A stretch of 64,000 bases of DNA from Silene conica (lineage: Eukaryota > Streptophyta > Magnoliopsida > Caryophyllales > Caryophyllaceae), in assembly GCA_029255685.2 (NCBI GenBank), contig CM055312.2:49696202-49760201 (forward strand). The letters run 5' to 3'. The translations under genes were made by a program, and so were the position numbers. A model generated the notes under the pieces. That model was not told the DNA's origin and made no database searches. It saw only the letters and a list, made by a program, of their open reading frames with translations. This document shows, in pieces, positions 46,089 through 57,836 of the stretch; positions within the stretch are counted from its first letter, which is position 1, and the number at the start of each line of letters is the position of its first letter.

Positions 46089-46237
46089 GTGACATTCAAT
46101 AGTGACATTAAATTGAAACTGAGGGAGCCGACAAATGTTGGTGCTGAGAAGAACAAACTTCCCAGTCGGGTTTCCATTGATTTACACGGGCATCTGAATC
46201 CAGCATTAATGTTGTGCAGTGGTCCACAAATCACGGT
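46089..46237 (+). pseudogene. Unrecognised exon-like frame
   Basis: The open frame VTFNSDIKLKLREPTNVGAE and PSRVSIDLHGHLNPALMLCS, after GTGTAG and before GTTAGT, looks like an exon. A duplicated GAGAAGTATATT motif lies just upstream (46025-46075). The family is not recognised. Confidence 0.4.
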
Positions 46238-46375
46238 TAGTTAATTATTATTTCCATTTATAGCTCATATTTATCTATTGTCTTTGCAATGTGATAGTGT
46301 GTAATTATAAAACATAATAAATATAATTCATTTGTAGTGCTTTTTTCAAACCATGTTTCTTTATCCCTTTCCCTT

Positions 46376-47451
46376 TGATGCGGGAGCATCCTCCTATGAC
46401 CTACTCCTTAACAAGAATACGAGGTCTTTAATCTATGGGTGCGATTTTGGGTCCAATACAATATTCAAGATCGCGTGGACTCGACATTGGAGTATAATAC
46501 ACGGCCAAATCTAGGTTGTGTGTAGGAAGTTAGTTTATTTTATGTTTAAAATAAGGACTAATGTGTTATAAAGTCCAAGTAGGAGTCTTTGTAAGAGTCC
46601 TAGTACAAATAGGAAATCCTAAATTAAATAGGAATCCTAGTTGTGAGAGGATTCGTAGTCCTAGTAGAATTAGGATTCATAGTCCTAGTAGAATTAAGAA
46701 TCCTAGTTGTTGTAGGATTTATAATCCTAATAGGATTAGGTTTTCTAGTGTGTGTAGGATTCACAATCCTAGTAGAATAAGGAATCCTATTAGTGATGGG
46801 ATTCATAGTTTGTGTAGGAATAGAAGTCTTAATCCTAATCAAACTATTTGTTTGAACCTAGGTAGGATTAGGGTTTTCTAATTAGATTAAATTAAGGTAT
46901 TCTAACCTTAATAAGAGTAGGATAGTAGGGCTGATCGTCCACCCTATAAATAGGGGGCAGCCATGTAGTTTTATTCATTCAATATTCAAGTTATAAAAAA
47001 AAAAACCCTTTTTGTTAAGTTTTACTTACAAATCTAAAGTATCTGTGTGAGCTTTAAAACCCGAAGAATCTGTGTGAGCTTCAAAATAATTGAGAGAATA
47101 TCTGTGTGAGTTTGATCAATTATCCTATCCTTCGACATACATAATTCATTCATCAAATCGTTTCACAAATCTTTCAAGTATTAAGTGCTGTGCCTTATTA
47201 CGTCATCAAGATTCATCAATCAAGAACTTCAAGAACCACCGTCCAAGAAACGCCACCACCGTGACCACCATGCCACGTCACATCGACGGCCACCATCACC
47301 GGCCACCCTTCGTTCATTCTTTCATCGTTCTTGGTTACTTTTCGTTCTTTATTCGTTCAAGATTGTATTATTTTATTAGTATTTTTATTCCGCTGCAACA
47401 TCCGTATTTTTGTTGATTATCTTTATTGATTATCACCCCAAATACGCATCA
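46376..47451. mobile_element. Solo LTR (1076 bp) with 5-base target duplication
   Basis: It starts TGATGCGGGAGC and ends AATACGCATCA, with inverted ends TGATGCG / CGCATCA. CCCTT lies on both sides (46371-46375 and 47452-47456). A TATA box is visible in CCCTATAAATAGGGGGC near 46942. Bases 46600-46860 consist of degenerate copies of an AGGATTCATAGTCCTAGTAG module. No internal region or second LTR is present, so it is a product of LTR-LTR recombination. The family is undetermined. Confidence 0.9.
46600..46860 (+). repeat. Degenerate 20-24-bp repeats in the solo LTR
   Basis: Roughly ten diverged copies of a module around ATTCATAGTCCTAGTAGAAT. Open frames on both strands here are a by-product of repetition. 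Confidence 0.7.
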
Positions 47452-47456
47452 CCCTT

Positions 47457-48516
47457 ATTTCACTTTTCTTCCTCCAATTCATTATTTTGTCTTCTATAGT
47501 TTTACTTGTGTATAGTCAAAGAGTTGATTCATAAACATAAATAGTTGAACAAATTTTTGCTCTTTTAGTCTTTTAGTGCTTAGCTTGCTTCCTTATGAAG
47601 TAGTCAAGATAGTAAGGTAATTTGTGAATAAGCAAATTTCTCTGTGATTAGGTGACTGTACACGAATAAGAAATTGTGGGTTTCACAGGTCTACATGTAA
47701 ATGTCATTGTGTCATGTTAGCCAAATCTGTTTTGAGTCCTTGTCCCATTTATTTCAAGTCATTGGTGTACTTCTGTATAAGAAGCTACTCCATTTAGAGT
47801 ACTCTTCTTGCTCGTTTACAGGTTAAGAAGCTCATGGAGAAAAACACAATTAGATATAACTATGTCTATAACACATACCGAGAATATTTCAAACCTCCTA
47901 CATACATCATATGACTGATGGACATTTGCTAAAGATTAGGATGGTGGTTGATGCTACTTGGTATACTCAGACTTGCTTCTGTTTGGTTTGGTTTCTTTGA
48001 TATTTGGGCACTTCGTCTTGCTGTCTTCTCCCAAACTGAAAGTAATTTCTCCCTTTTTTACTTTATTTGTCCAAATTTATGTACTTTGATGGCTGAAATG
48101 CATAGCCCTTTGTTCATTTTGACTGAAATGTTCATAAAGGAACAATCTTTCTATAAATTCCCCTTTCCCATTCTTATTTAAGACGGTTGTAAGCGTGAAA
48201 CGAATTTAAAATAACTCATATACCCGGTTCCTAATGGGGCATTAATTAGTCTAATGTGTGTTTATCGAGAAATTTGTTGCATTGATCGAGATTATCAACA
48301 TTGTGACTCAAGATCCAATTTTTATAATCCAGTTGCAGTGTGGTGGAGATCCCAAAAATGTATTAAATGTTGTGGTCAACCCAATGAATTTCTGTTAGCA
48401 AGTTTTGAATTTTATGTCTGTTCATAGAACACTTCCAATATCTTCTCTTGAAGGAATGTGTCATCCATTCTAGATTTGTTGATAGGATTCCACTTGCCTA
48501 AATCCCTTGTTTGATG
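47457..48516. other. Mostly nothing recognised; one exon-like scrap
   Basis: At 47821-47915, after TTTACAG, an open stretch VKKLMEKNTIRYNYVYNTYR could be part of an exon. Elsewhere the sequence is intron-like. Confidence 0.3.
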
Positions 48517-49032
48517 TTCTTGAATTTGCTCGAGGTTGATATTGAACTTTACTTTGATGGGTTATTAAGATTTAGCTGAAGAAAAGGTTGCTTTGTTTTA
48601 ATTTGAAGAATCTCGTATCGAAGTGTGCGGTGCTTAATAATTGATTCTGTTCCTGCTATGTTGTTAGATTCAACGTTTCGACTTTTGCTGATTGAGCTTT
48701 GAGTCATCGTCGACTCTTCAAGGCATGGTTACTGATTATCATCATTAAGATGTAACTTAGCAGTAACATAGCGGTTCTTGAATTTGCTCGAGTTTGATAT
48801 TGAACTTTACTTTGATGGGTTATTAAGATTTAGCTGAAGAAAAGGTTGCTTTGTTTTAATTTGAAGAATCTCGTATCGAAGTGTGCGGTGCTTAATAATT
48901 GATTCTGTTCCTGCTATGTTGTTAGATTCAACATTTCAACTTTTGCTGATTGAGCTTTGAGTCATCATCGACTCTTCAAGACATGGTTACTGATTATCAT
49001 CATTAAGATGTAACTTAGCAGTAACATATCGA
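48517..49032 (+). repeat. Two-copy 258-bp tandem duplication
   Basis: Copy one is 48517-48774 and copy two 48775-49032, each beginning TTCTTGAATTTGCTCGAG, with a third start of TTCTTG at 49033. The copies differ at only about five positions, so the duplication is recent. Non-coding. Confidence 0.9.
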
Positions 49033-49837
49033 TTCTTGTACAAGACTGTCTTACACGGAATACGGACTAAAGTTCTTATGTAATCCTTTTTTAACGGCTT
49101 GATCTCTCATGGAAGACCATCTCATTAGTATTTGTTGCGTCAAATTATCTTGTTTGACAACAACATTGTTGAAACAGATATTTCAAGAAAGCGACCCGTG
49201 CTGAGTGCGTGATAGAGTAAATGTGCAGACATTTGCAAATGTGAACAGTAGAGTAGTTAATACATTTTGATTAGGAAATGAGGATCTGCTTGTTTCCTGA
49301 CTAGGAGTTAATGCGTTTTTGTATCGCGAATGAGAATAGCGAATTTTGGAGGTGGGTTTTGGTTCTGAAATGGCGGTATACTTGTTCTGATGGACGGATT
49401 TATTGAGATTTGACATTAGGGGAGGCAGACTGGGTGAATTACCAATGTAATGAAGTACAACAGAAAAAAATTAAAATTTCAACGCCTCTGCTATAATGCT
49501 AACCCCCGTATGGCTCCGCCACTGAATTGTAACTCGCCTGGAATATTGTTTGTTCACCTAAATGGGGATATGTACATAGTAATATGTCCGTCGCAAGGGA
49601 GACTTGGACAGCTGTAAATGGCTAAAATGTCACTTTTCTTGTTATTTACTAATTCGTACAGATGAACGTGAACTTTCTGGTCCATTGTTTGCCCATTTGG
49701 TGTTTGTTTCTCAATAATATTTCCTTTTATCCATTATCCCTCCGTTTTAAAAATGAGTTGTAGTTTAGTGGACAAGCATAGGAGATAAACTGTCGGAATA
49801 TTTATTTTCTTCACATGGCTTGATTATTATTATATAG
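49033..49837. other. No gene seen
   Basis: Intron- or spacer-like AT-rich sequence. Near 49738 CCCTCCGTTTTAAAAATGAG looks like one end of a Stowaway-type MITE without a partner. Confidence 0.5.
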
Positions 49838-50680
<843 letters not shown>

Positions 50681-51410
50681 TTTTTGACCTTTTTATTTTA
50701 TTTTTTGTTTGTTGGTAGTTTGATATTTACGAGACTGGGATAGTATTGCTAATTATTGCTACATTGATGGGTAGTTTTTTTTAATATAAAGTTTGCGATT
50801 TTTTAATAGATTTTGGATAAATCTAGGATATTTGATTTGGGTTTGTATTATTTGAAGTTGTTTGTTGAAATTTGTTATGTTGGTAGTATGATAATCTTGC
50901 CTATGTGTTAAAGATGTGATCTTTTTACTCCCATTGTCCAGTCCTAATCATTTGTTTACTTTGTTTTTATTGTTGGTTTATTGTCAGTGAGCCGTATTGT
51001 AATCAAAGGTAAACAAATGATCAAATGATAGAGACAAGGGATAATGTATTTGGTGTTGTAGCAAATTTTACGAGGGTTGACCTGATTTGTCCTGCTGTTT
51101 GAGGGCTTGAATGTGTTTGTGATGAGAATTTGGCTTTCGACATGAGTGAATTAGTGATTGAATCGAATCGATTGTCGAACCCTAGGACATTGATTCTATC
51201 AATGGCTGGTACATGGAGTGGGGACTGTTCGGCATGGTTAATATGTGAACCTTAACTTTTTTGGTTTCTATGTATTCTGATTTATCATGACCTTGAATGG
51301 TCTACCTGATATCCTCGGTAACTTTTTTAGTTGTTGTGGTCATTTGTTAACGTTCAAAGATTTCTTTCACCTATGTGATTAGTTTTTACTTTTTACTCAT
51401 TATCAGCGCG
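50681..51410. other. No gene seen apart from a MITE
   Basis: AT-rich, intron-like. It contains the MITE at 50928-51041. Confidence 0.5.
50928..51041. mobile_element. Stowaway-like MITE (114 bp)
   Basis: Left end CTCCCATTGTCCAGTCCTAA followed by TCATTTGTTTAC; the right end carries the inverse GTAAACAAATGATCAAATGA then GAGACAAGGGA. TA lies on both sides. The AAACAAATGA motif recurs in other MITE ends of this window. Confidence 0.7.
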
Positions 51411-52300
51411 GTTTGGCAGAGAGAATCAAAAGATATTGGAAATTGTAAAAGAAAGGTATTATATTAATTTGCTGCAATATTAATTAGTAAGCTATATATC
51501 TGAAATTATACTAACTCGGGGCAAGTCTGCACAATTGAACATGTAATAAGGCCTTCTCCATGTTGGACTTCTCAGATGCATCTATTCAAAGTCCAATTTA
51601 CTATGAAGCTTACCTACAGAACGCTTCCTTATAACGATGATGGTGATGGTGATGATGATGTTGAATATACCTGAAGTTGAAGCTGAGGACATGGAATCCA
51701 GTGCAAAGGCAAGGGGAGAAGTCAGTCATAGATCGTAATGGGACGATGATTGCTCATGGAGTGAATGGTATTCAGCTGAAGATCCAGTACGAGATACATT
51801 ATCTCTTAGCGATGTCAATACACTGAGGAACACATTCCCCTCTCTTGATGTGTTCGCACCATAGTATAAAAAATGCGGTATTAGTTATAGCAGTGTGTGT
51901 TCCTTTATCAGGATACCACAGATGTTATGCAATTGGTTGCGGCCAATGTGGTTGTAATGAATGGCCTGGAAAAAGGTCGGAGTAGGTATATTCCTTTCTT
52001 CTTTTTGCTGACAGCCTACTGTTATATTGTCTCGCTTGAACAAAGTTCGATTTCATATTTGTAACTGAGCTATCACTAAGAGATTTGAAAGTTGCAACTC
52101 ATCTTTTTTCCCCTTTCGTCCTCTTTTCATGTATCTCGTTTTATTCGTGATTCAATGTATCCTGAACTACATTCAATCTAAATGCAGGTCATTCAGAAGC
52201 TTGTTGATATAGTTGCTTTCATACGCCAAGAGATAACAGAAGTATTTGGAACAAGTATATTGCAAGTGCTAGCCTACCAGTGCAATTTTTTTCCATTTGT
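51411..52300 (+). pseudogene. Cluster of unrecognised exon-like frames
   Basis: Four open stretches sit between plausible splice sites: RFGRENQKILEIVKER at about 51412-51456, AEDPVRDTLSLSDVNTLRNT at about 51778-51864, DTTDVMQLVAANVVVMNGLE at 51912-51976 after ATCAG, and VIQKLVDIVAFIRQEITEVF at 52188-52260 after TGCAG. A TAA precedes the second. They look like exons of one or more captured genes. I do not recognise them. Confidence 0.35.
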
Positions 52301-52825
52301 TTTGCTGTGAGAAAGAAATGAAGAATCAAGAATGGCTTGCTCCCACATGAAGGTAAGGAAGCAAATCATGTTATCCAAAGTTGTCGACATTAATTAAAAA
52401 CAAATGTAATATAATGTAATACTATTTAATACACCGGATGATTGTCTGGTTGGCATTTCTGCTACTAATTGCCAACCTTGTTGCAACATTACAACATGCA
52501 CTCACCTTTTTAAGTTTCAATCACATTTAAGTTTACAATCATTCTTATTATATTCTTTGTAGTAAGCTTGGTGTTAAGCAGTCTGACCGGACTATGGTGC
52601 TCTTCTCGTGAACTGCACAAGTAGATAATGGTTGATTTTGTAAGTCAAGCTGTTTTTGAAGCCTCGTAGTGAGCCAGTGACCAGTGGTTGCCTAAACTGT
52701 TTGGCTTGACTCGGCATTGCTACCATTTCATTTTGTTAAGGGTTTAATTGGGTTTTGAATTTCTCGGCTTTTTTAAGATTTGGGTTCTAATTGTGTACAC
52801 GATTCTTTTGTTGATTCAGGTTGCA

Positions 52826-52980
52826 ACCACCGTTGTTGTAAGCACCACCGGACTCACCAACCCAATAACGAGTCCAAGGGCCGGCTGTTTCCAATGTTTC
52901 ATTAACATCACTGAAGATTTCTGATATTTTACTAAGGTAATTAGGATTCAGCATCTTGCTAACTAGATTTGGGTCATTAC
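52826..52980 (-). pseudogene. Heparanase-like exon fragment, antisense to the neighbouring fragments
   Basis: The minus strand, after an ACAG acceptor at 52981, reads NDPNLVSKMLNPNYLSKISE, then IFSDVNETLETAGPWTRYWV and GESGGAYNNGG. This is the region of plant heparanase-like glycosidases (GH79) containing the WVGESGGAYNSGG motif with the catalytic glutamate. Similarity stops where a repeated segment (52740-52827, resembling 54490-54580) begins. The family's downstream FWYLDQLG exon is not found. The frame is open over about 50 codons. It is the only recognised fragment in minus orientation. Confidence 0.8.
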
Positions 52981-53184
52981 CTGTTATACACCATAAAGAA
53001 AACACAGTCCACGCAGTTTAGTAAGCCAATTTTTTATGTTCAATCAAGTCATCTTAAAGCCTGAAAACATTGTATTTGCCGGAAATTACAAAGATGTTCA
53101 TCTATGACTGTTAGCATGTATGTTCACTACTCGGGAAAAATACTGAACACGGTAGACTGACTCATGGAGTTATGAGAGAAGCCA

Positions 53185-53300
53185 TCCGACGTGACAAATG
53201 ATCAGCAAGTTTGTGGTAGCATAAGCACTGTTAAAACCCCTGTTTCTCCATGTGGAAGAAAGTCTAAGTCTCCTGATTCTTCTGGCAAGAAATTACAAGT
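53185..53300 (+). pseudogene. Unrecognised serine/lysine-rich exon-like frame
   Basis: The open stretch TNDQQVCGSISTVKTPVSPC and GRKSKSPDSSGKKLQVS looks like a disordered protein segment of the type phosphorylated at SP and TP sites. There is no family assignment. Confidence 0.3.
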
Positions 53301-54173
53301 CAGTGTATGTATCTCACGATCTCAGTGCTCGACTTTGATGTTGTTATTTATGATGTAACAGTTGTTCTTCTAGATGAAGTTATAACTGCTTTAATGGTGT
53401 AGTGTTGCGGTGAGAGGTGACATTTAGGTTAGTCCGCGTTAGTCGCTCAGTTTAAGGTCAGGCCATGGCACATTGTGGGATCAAATTTTGTCAGGTCAAC
53501 GTGGCTTCTTTGGTAGTTGGGTTGGCTTAGTCTCGCTCTCACTCATGACTTGCAGTGATGTAGGTCACAGTTGTGGTATTTTGAAGTCAAGTATGCTGGA
53601 AAGTTGTTTAAAGATGCTGTTAATCGTTATGCACTTAATGATTCAGTGATTCTGTGTTTGACTTCTGTAGTTTTTTTAAAAAGGAACTCGTATTGAGAGA
53701 CGTTGTCACCATAAATTTATCAATATCTGATATTATCACTTCTTAATTAACTTGGCAAGAGATTTTATTTGGTTGTAAAACTATTTATTAAACTAAATAT
53801 CGACTTGGTACTTAGATTAACTTATTGCTTTTAAATTTTTTGGTGCGTCATTGTGCACTTGCAAAGCCATTAGTTGCTTTTAATTACAATTAGTCGATCA
53901 AAGGTATTATAAGACTGTTTTAATCGAAAGGTAAACAAATGATTGAGACGGAGGGAGTAACTAAATTGTATAACCGACTTTTACAAGCGTATTTATTTAA
54001 ACCGCGACAAGCTTTTGTGTAAATTATCAACTTTGCCGTCGTAGTTGATAGTTGGATAGGTGAGTTGATGAACTGATCCTTTTATTGTTTGAAAGGTATT
54101 GTAAGACCGCCTTTATTTATTTCTCAAAGAAGTAGTAGAACACCTTGATTGATAATTCCTTTTTTCTATTTAG
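53301..54173. other. No gene seen; one MITE end
   Basis: AT-rich spacer. At 53930-53963 GTAAACAAATGATTGAGACG followed by GAGGGAG is the right end of a Stowaway-type MITE; no matching left end was found. Confidence 0.5.
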
Positions 54174-54304
54174 ACATTGCATACTGTTTGTGCAGAAGCG
54201 AAATGTCCTAATTTAGGCGAGTGTTGGTCTAGTGGTGAAACTGGTACTGGTACTGCTACTGCTACGATTATGATTCTCGATTATTCTTGTACTCGCGGTT
54301 GTAG
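54174..54304 (+). pseudogene. LIP1: Lipoyl synthase exon fragment with open frame and splice sites
   Basis: Between TTTAG and GGTATG the frame reads [18 protein letters not shown], then [19 protein letters not shown]. This matches plant lipoyl synthase, the radical-SAM enzyme that inserts two sulfurs into protein-bound octanoate to make lipoyl groups. The auxiliary-cluster cysteines (C-x4-C-x5-C) and the first two cysteines of the radical-SAM C-x3-C-x2-C motif are present; the exon ends right before the third. The frame has no stop, though a GT-rich expansion ([11 protein letters not shown]) looks like a small repeat slip. No other lipoyl synthase exon is nearby. Confidence 0.85.
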
Positions 54305-55050
54305 GTATGATCTTTTGTTCCGTATTTTTTATTCTTGATTGTTTGATGTGTTGATTTTTATGTTCTTAATTTATCTGGTTTTTAATTGAATTAGGTTAAG
54401 TTTGTCGATTAATGTTTTCGTCCAACCTTCTGAATATCTAGGGTTTTGAATTGGGGGTTGTTAAATTTAAGTTGTGTTTCGGCTTTAGTATTGTGGGTTT
54501 AATTGGGTTTTCAATTTTTTTGCCTTTTTAAGATCTGGGTTCTAATTTTGTACACGATTTTGTTGTTGATTCAAGTTGCAATTTGAATTGATGTCTCTTA
54601 TGGTAAGAACGCAGAACTATGAAATGTAGTGAAGAAGGGAGATCAAAGGGGGTTAATGAATCACAAAATTATGTTAGTCTTAGAACAGATAAGCACACAA
54701 ATTAATTATATTCCGTATATTTTAGTTGCTGGATTGGGTATCTGTAAAAGTTGATTTAGGCAACCTCCTCCAAAATTTCACCCAGAAAATAAAGCGCAAC
54801 CCAAAATTTGGATACAAAAATCATCATCCCCTTTGTCTAAAATCCCCCAAATAATCAAAACCCCAAGATCTCAAGTAGACGATACGCTTCTATAAGAATC
54901 CTCTGGATCGTGTCCAAACAAATTAGTTGATGGTCTGTTTTTCATTCTGGTTGAGCCAAGGTGTCTTCTTTAATCTTTATTCTGTATTTTAATTTAATTG
55001 CTTCTGTTGATTATTGATTATTAACTCCGCCTGTGTGTGTTTTTGGACAT
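54305..55050. other. No gene seen; repeated segment
   Basis: Bases 54490-54580 (TTTAATTGGGTTTTCAATTT on) resemble 52740-52827, which borders the heparanase fragment. Otherwise intron- or 5'-UTR-like sequence without a recognised exon. Confidence 0.5.
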
Positions 55051-55051
55051 T

Positions 55052-55258
55052 CACTGCCGGTCCCAAGCCCGGAGAAAAGAGGAGGGTTGCGGTAGGTCTG
55101 TGGCAACCAGCGTAAAAATCAGTCACATTTTATGGACATGAATCAAAATTTGGACATCGTTGGGGCGTCTCCTTGCTGAGATGAGAGTTCACTCATGACG
55201 GTTCCAAAGGATGATTCATGTCAGCCGACCCCAAAACATTTTGGGACTAAGGCTCTGA

Positions 55259-55289
<31 letters not shown>

Positions 55290-55291
55290 GA
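55052..55291 (+). mobile_element. 3' end of an RTE-type LINE (or derived SINE) with TTG tail
   Basis: The segment GGAGGAGGGTTGCGGTAGGT... GGCGTCTCCTTGCTGAGATG... GACCCCAAAACATTTTGGGA ends in GATG and a TTG repeat (55260-55290). This is a widespread plant repeat 3' end of the RTE type; TTG tails are typical. Only about 240 bases are present. A SINE using the same tail cannot be excluded. Confidence 0.55.
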
Positions 55292-56854
55292 TTATTGATT
55301 ATTGATTGTTATATCATTTTTTATTTAACTTTCGTTACTGTAATTAAATGACTGCAATTCACACGACTTATAGTTATTGTTATTGTTATTGTTTTGTGTA
55401 TTTTAAGTGAGAAAGTGTTGGTTTAGGGTTTAGAGCTCTCATTGACTGGGCTTCATCTTAGATTAGTTATCATGATTTACTGCATGTTTACACCAACTTT
55501 ACTCCATTTCTTAACTGCTATGCATGGAGCCCTATCATTTTGCTTATTAATCCTTTTTCTCTCGCCGCTGTATGAATTCGCCACCTATTATGTTTGGGCC
55601 CTTTCCGCCACTTATTCCGAAATCGCGTTTTTCCACTTTATTACAATCGCTGCCAAATTCAAAGGTCACATATGATGATAGTATGACATACTGAGTACGG
55701 CTTACTTGGCTGATTGCTTTGGGAATTGGGACTTATTTTTTCTTGCCTTATTTTTTTTCCTTTCAAGTGTCAAGAGCTTTTTATTTTTCCTTATCTGCAT
55801 TGAATTTGGGTGCATTTTTAGGGTGCTCGTGAGTTTTGCCAACTGAATTTGGTCTTTACAAGTGTTTTAACTTTTGTATGTCATTTTTTGGTGAGTTTTT
55901 AAATTGAAACTTCTTTGTCTATTTGTTGTTACATGCGGTAACTCCCCTAAGGATGATCCTAGAAAGTGCTACCTCGACCTTTCTAACAAGCAAATAATGT
56001 CTTGCAGCATCTGTTGCACTCTCGTCCCCTTTATTGGAATGTGACTTTCTCTCTACTTTGAATGTCGTTAAGATTTTTCTGAATTGACCTTTCCCTTCTA
56101 ACTCAAACTTATTTTAAGTTATGATGCGATACCTCATATATCTAAATCTACAAGTCTGGTGCTTGATCAGTCTATTTGGTTCTTACTCCTGACAGAGAAT
56201 GAGAGGTTTGGCTCACTGATAGCTGTAAAAGTGAACATTGATTTGGATGTAACATGCGCCTGTAGCTGTCAATCATCAAGTTAGTAACTACTTATTACAG
56301 TATCAAAGCTCAAGAGAAGTAGTTCTGAAACTATTGCTTGATCCCTTCACATTAGACCTTGTCCTTCTAGCTCAAGTAACAAACCTCTACGGTTATTGAC
56401 AAAGGTTGACACCTTCGTTGATTGCTGCTGCGTGATTGGTTAGTTCCAAATTTATTTGTTAAGGGACGGTGCATTTTCAATTTATAAGTGAAATTGAAAA
56501 GAGAATGATCTTAGTCACAGAGATTCAAGGCTTCATATGGATTTCACTAATGGCAAATGGGTTTATCCTTCCCAAGTAGTATGCTTCTCTTACCTTTTTT
56601 TGTTAAATGTATTTTGTCTTCTGTGCATTTGTGTTAGGTTAGTTTTTGCTCTTTGTCTAGGGTTTAGGGTTTAGGATTTCCGGTTTAATGGTGAGGACAA
56701 TCAATCTAAAGCCACTTTCTTTTTTGTATCTTTTTACCTCACCAAGCATAGATAACTATGGCATCTTGCTGTTTTCATTCTGAGTATTGGCTGTGTGATG
56801 CGGTTTAACTTGTAGGACAGGCTAGGGACTATAATTTAATTAACAAGGAATTAC
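55292..56854. other. No gene seen
   Basis: AT-rich spacer or intron-like sequence. No motif, repeat or exon could be recognised on either strand. Confidence 0.5.
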
Positions 56855-57060
56855 ATGCTACACACGCAGTTAGCTGAGCCTATGGTTGTGAGTTATTTTG
56901 CAGACAGTGCTGATAACTCTATCAGAAGACCAGTTGAAGATCCTGACAATGAAGTAGGCCGAGATGTTGCAGTTGTTGATGTAGCTTCAAGTAATGCTTC
57001 TGAAGGTGATAAGCCATTATCAGCCTGGCTCGAGGGAGCTCACTCTCCCTCATTGCATGT
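56855..57060 (+). pseudogene. Unrecognised acidic exon ending at a splice donor
   Basis: The frame reads EPMVVSYFADSADNSIRRPV, then VGRDVAVVDVASSNASEGDK and PLSAWLEGAHSPSLH, followed by GTAAGA, a good donor. The composition is that of a disordered acidic region. The family is not recognised. It lies next to the thioesterase exon but need not belong to it. Confidence 0.4.
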
Positions 57061-57411
57061 AAGAAGTAGCTGCTATACAACTTTGATGAGAAATTGGGTA
57101 GAAATTGCTACAGTAGAGCAGATTTCCACGTGATGAAAGCATGCTCAACAGCACACATTTGTCCTTTGGTATTTCTTCTTCTCTGTCCTTTTGTTGCTCC
57201 TCTTTATCTTCCTCCTATACTTCTTCATTCTTCTTCGGATTCTCTTTATCTTTATTACTTCCTGATTGTGATCTTTGTCTTTCTCGATCTTCCTCCTTTG
57301 TTTCATCAAAATTTTCCATTTTCCATTTTGAATTATAAATATATATTTGATCTAACATTGATGCATTTTAATTAGTTTACTAATTTTATTTTATTTTTGT
57401 ATAAAATAATA

Positions 57412-57505
57412 GTGGTGGAGTTTTTAGGAGGAGTTCCACTGCTTCAGAGACTACCAAGTTCATCTATCAGAAATATTGCTCACCTTGTCAACCTTAAGCA
57501 TTTTG
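57412..57505 (+). pseudogene. Acyl-CoA thioesterase (cNMP-domain type) exon fragment
   Basis: After AATAG the frame reads VEFLGGVPLLQRLPSSSIRN then IAHLVNLKHFG and ends at GTAATT. It matches the start of plant peroxisomal-type acyl-CoA thioesterases (ACH1/ACH2), which carry an N-terminal cyclic-nucleotide-binding-like domain before a double hotdog thioesterase. Only the first part of that regulatory domain is present and no ATG is visible. A MITE begins only 12 bases after the donor. Kinases with the same N-terminal domain are a less likely source. Confidence 0.7.
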
Positions 57506-57516
57506 GTAATTTATTA

Positions 57517-57603
57517 CTCCCCTTGTTTTAGTGATATGTTTACATTTTTTATTTCTCCTCACGTAATAAAGCAAGTGTATATCACTGGGACAAATGGTTT
57601 AGT
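57517..57603. mobile_element. Small Stowaway-like MITE
   Basis: Left end CTCCCCTTGTTTTAGTGATA and right part TATCACTGGGACAAATGG form imperfect inverted repeats, bounded by TA. The right edge is approximate. Confidence 0.5.
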
Positions 57604-57750
57604 ATTTAATAGATCAATTTAATGATTTAGCTGTCCTTGCGAATTTTGATTATGGTGGGGAATGCTATATTTTAAAGGGTGATTAATTCAAGTTCATTGC
57701 TTTATTGCTTTCTGTGATCATATTCCTGATAGGGTATATTTATATAAAAA

Positions 57751-57834
57751 TATTCCATCGATCTGTACAATCATCTGTTTACCTTTTATCATTTATCAAA
57801 ACTCCCTCTAAATAAATGATTGGAACGGATGGAG
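57751..57834. mobile_element. Small Stowaway-like MITE
   Basis: Left CCATCGATCTGTACAATCAT and right ATGATTGGAACGGATGGAG are inverted repeats; TA follows the right end. The inward AAATAAATGATT pairs with AATCATCTGTTTACC. Confidence 0.5.
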
Positions 57835-57836
57835 TA

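Noticed and set aside
46561-46881. Arg/Asn/Pro-repeat frame and a mirror frame on the other strand
   Set aside because: Degenerate repeats inside a solo LTR; no conserved protein.
57140-57375. Serine/leucine-rich frames
   Set aside because: Low-complexity T/C sequence duplicated at 44.2 kb; no protein-like conservation.
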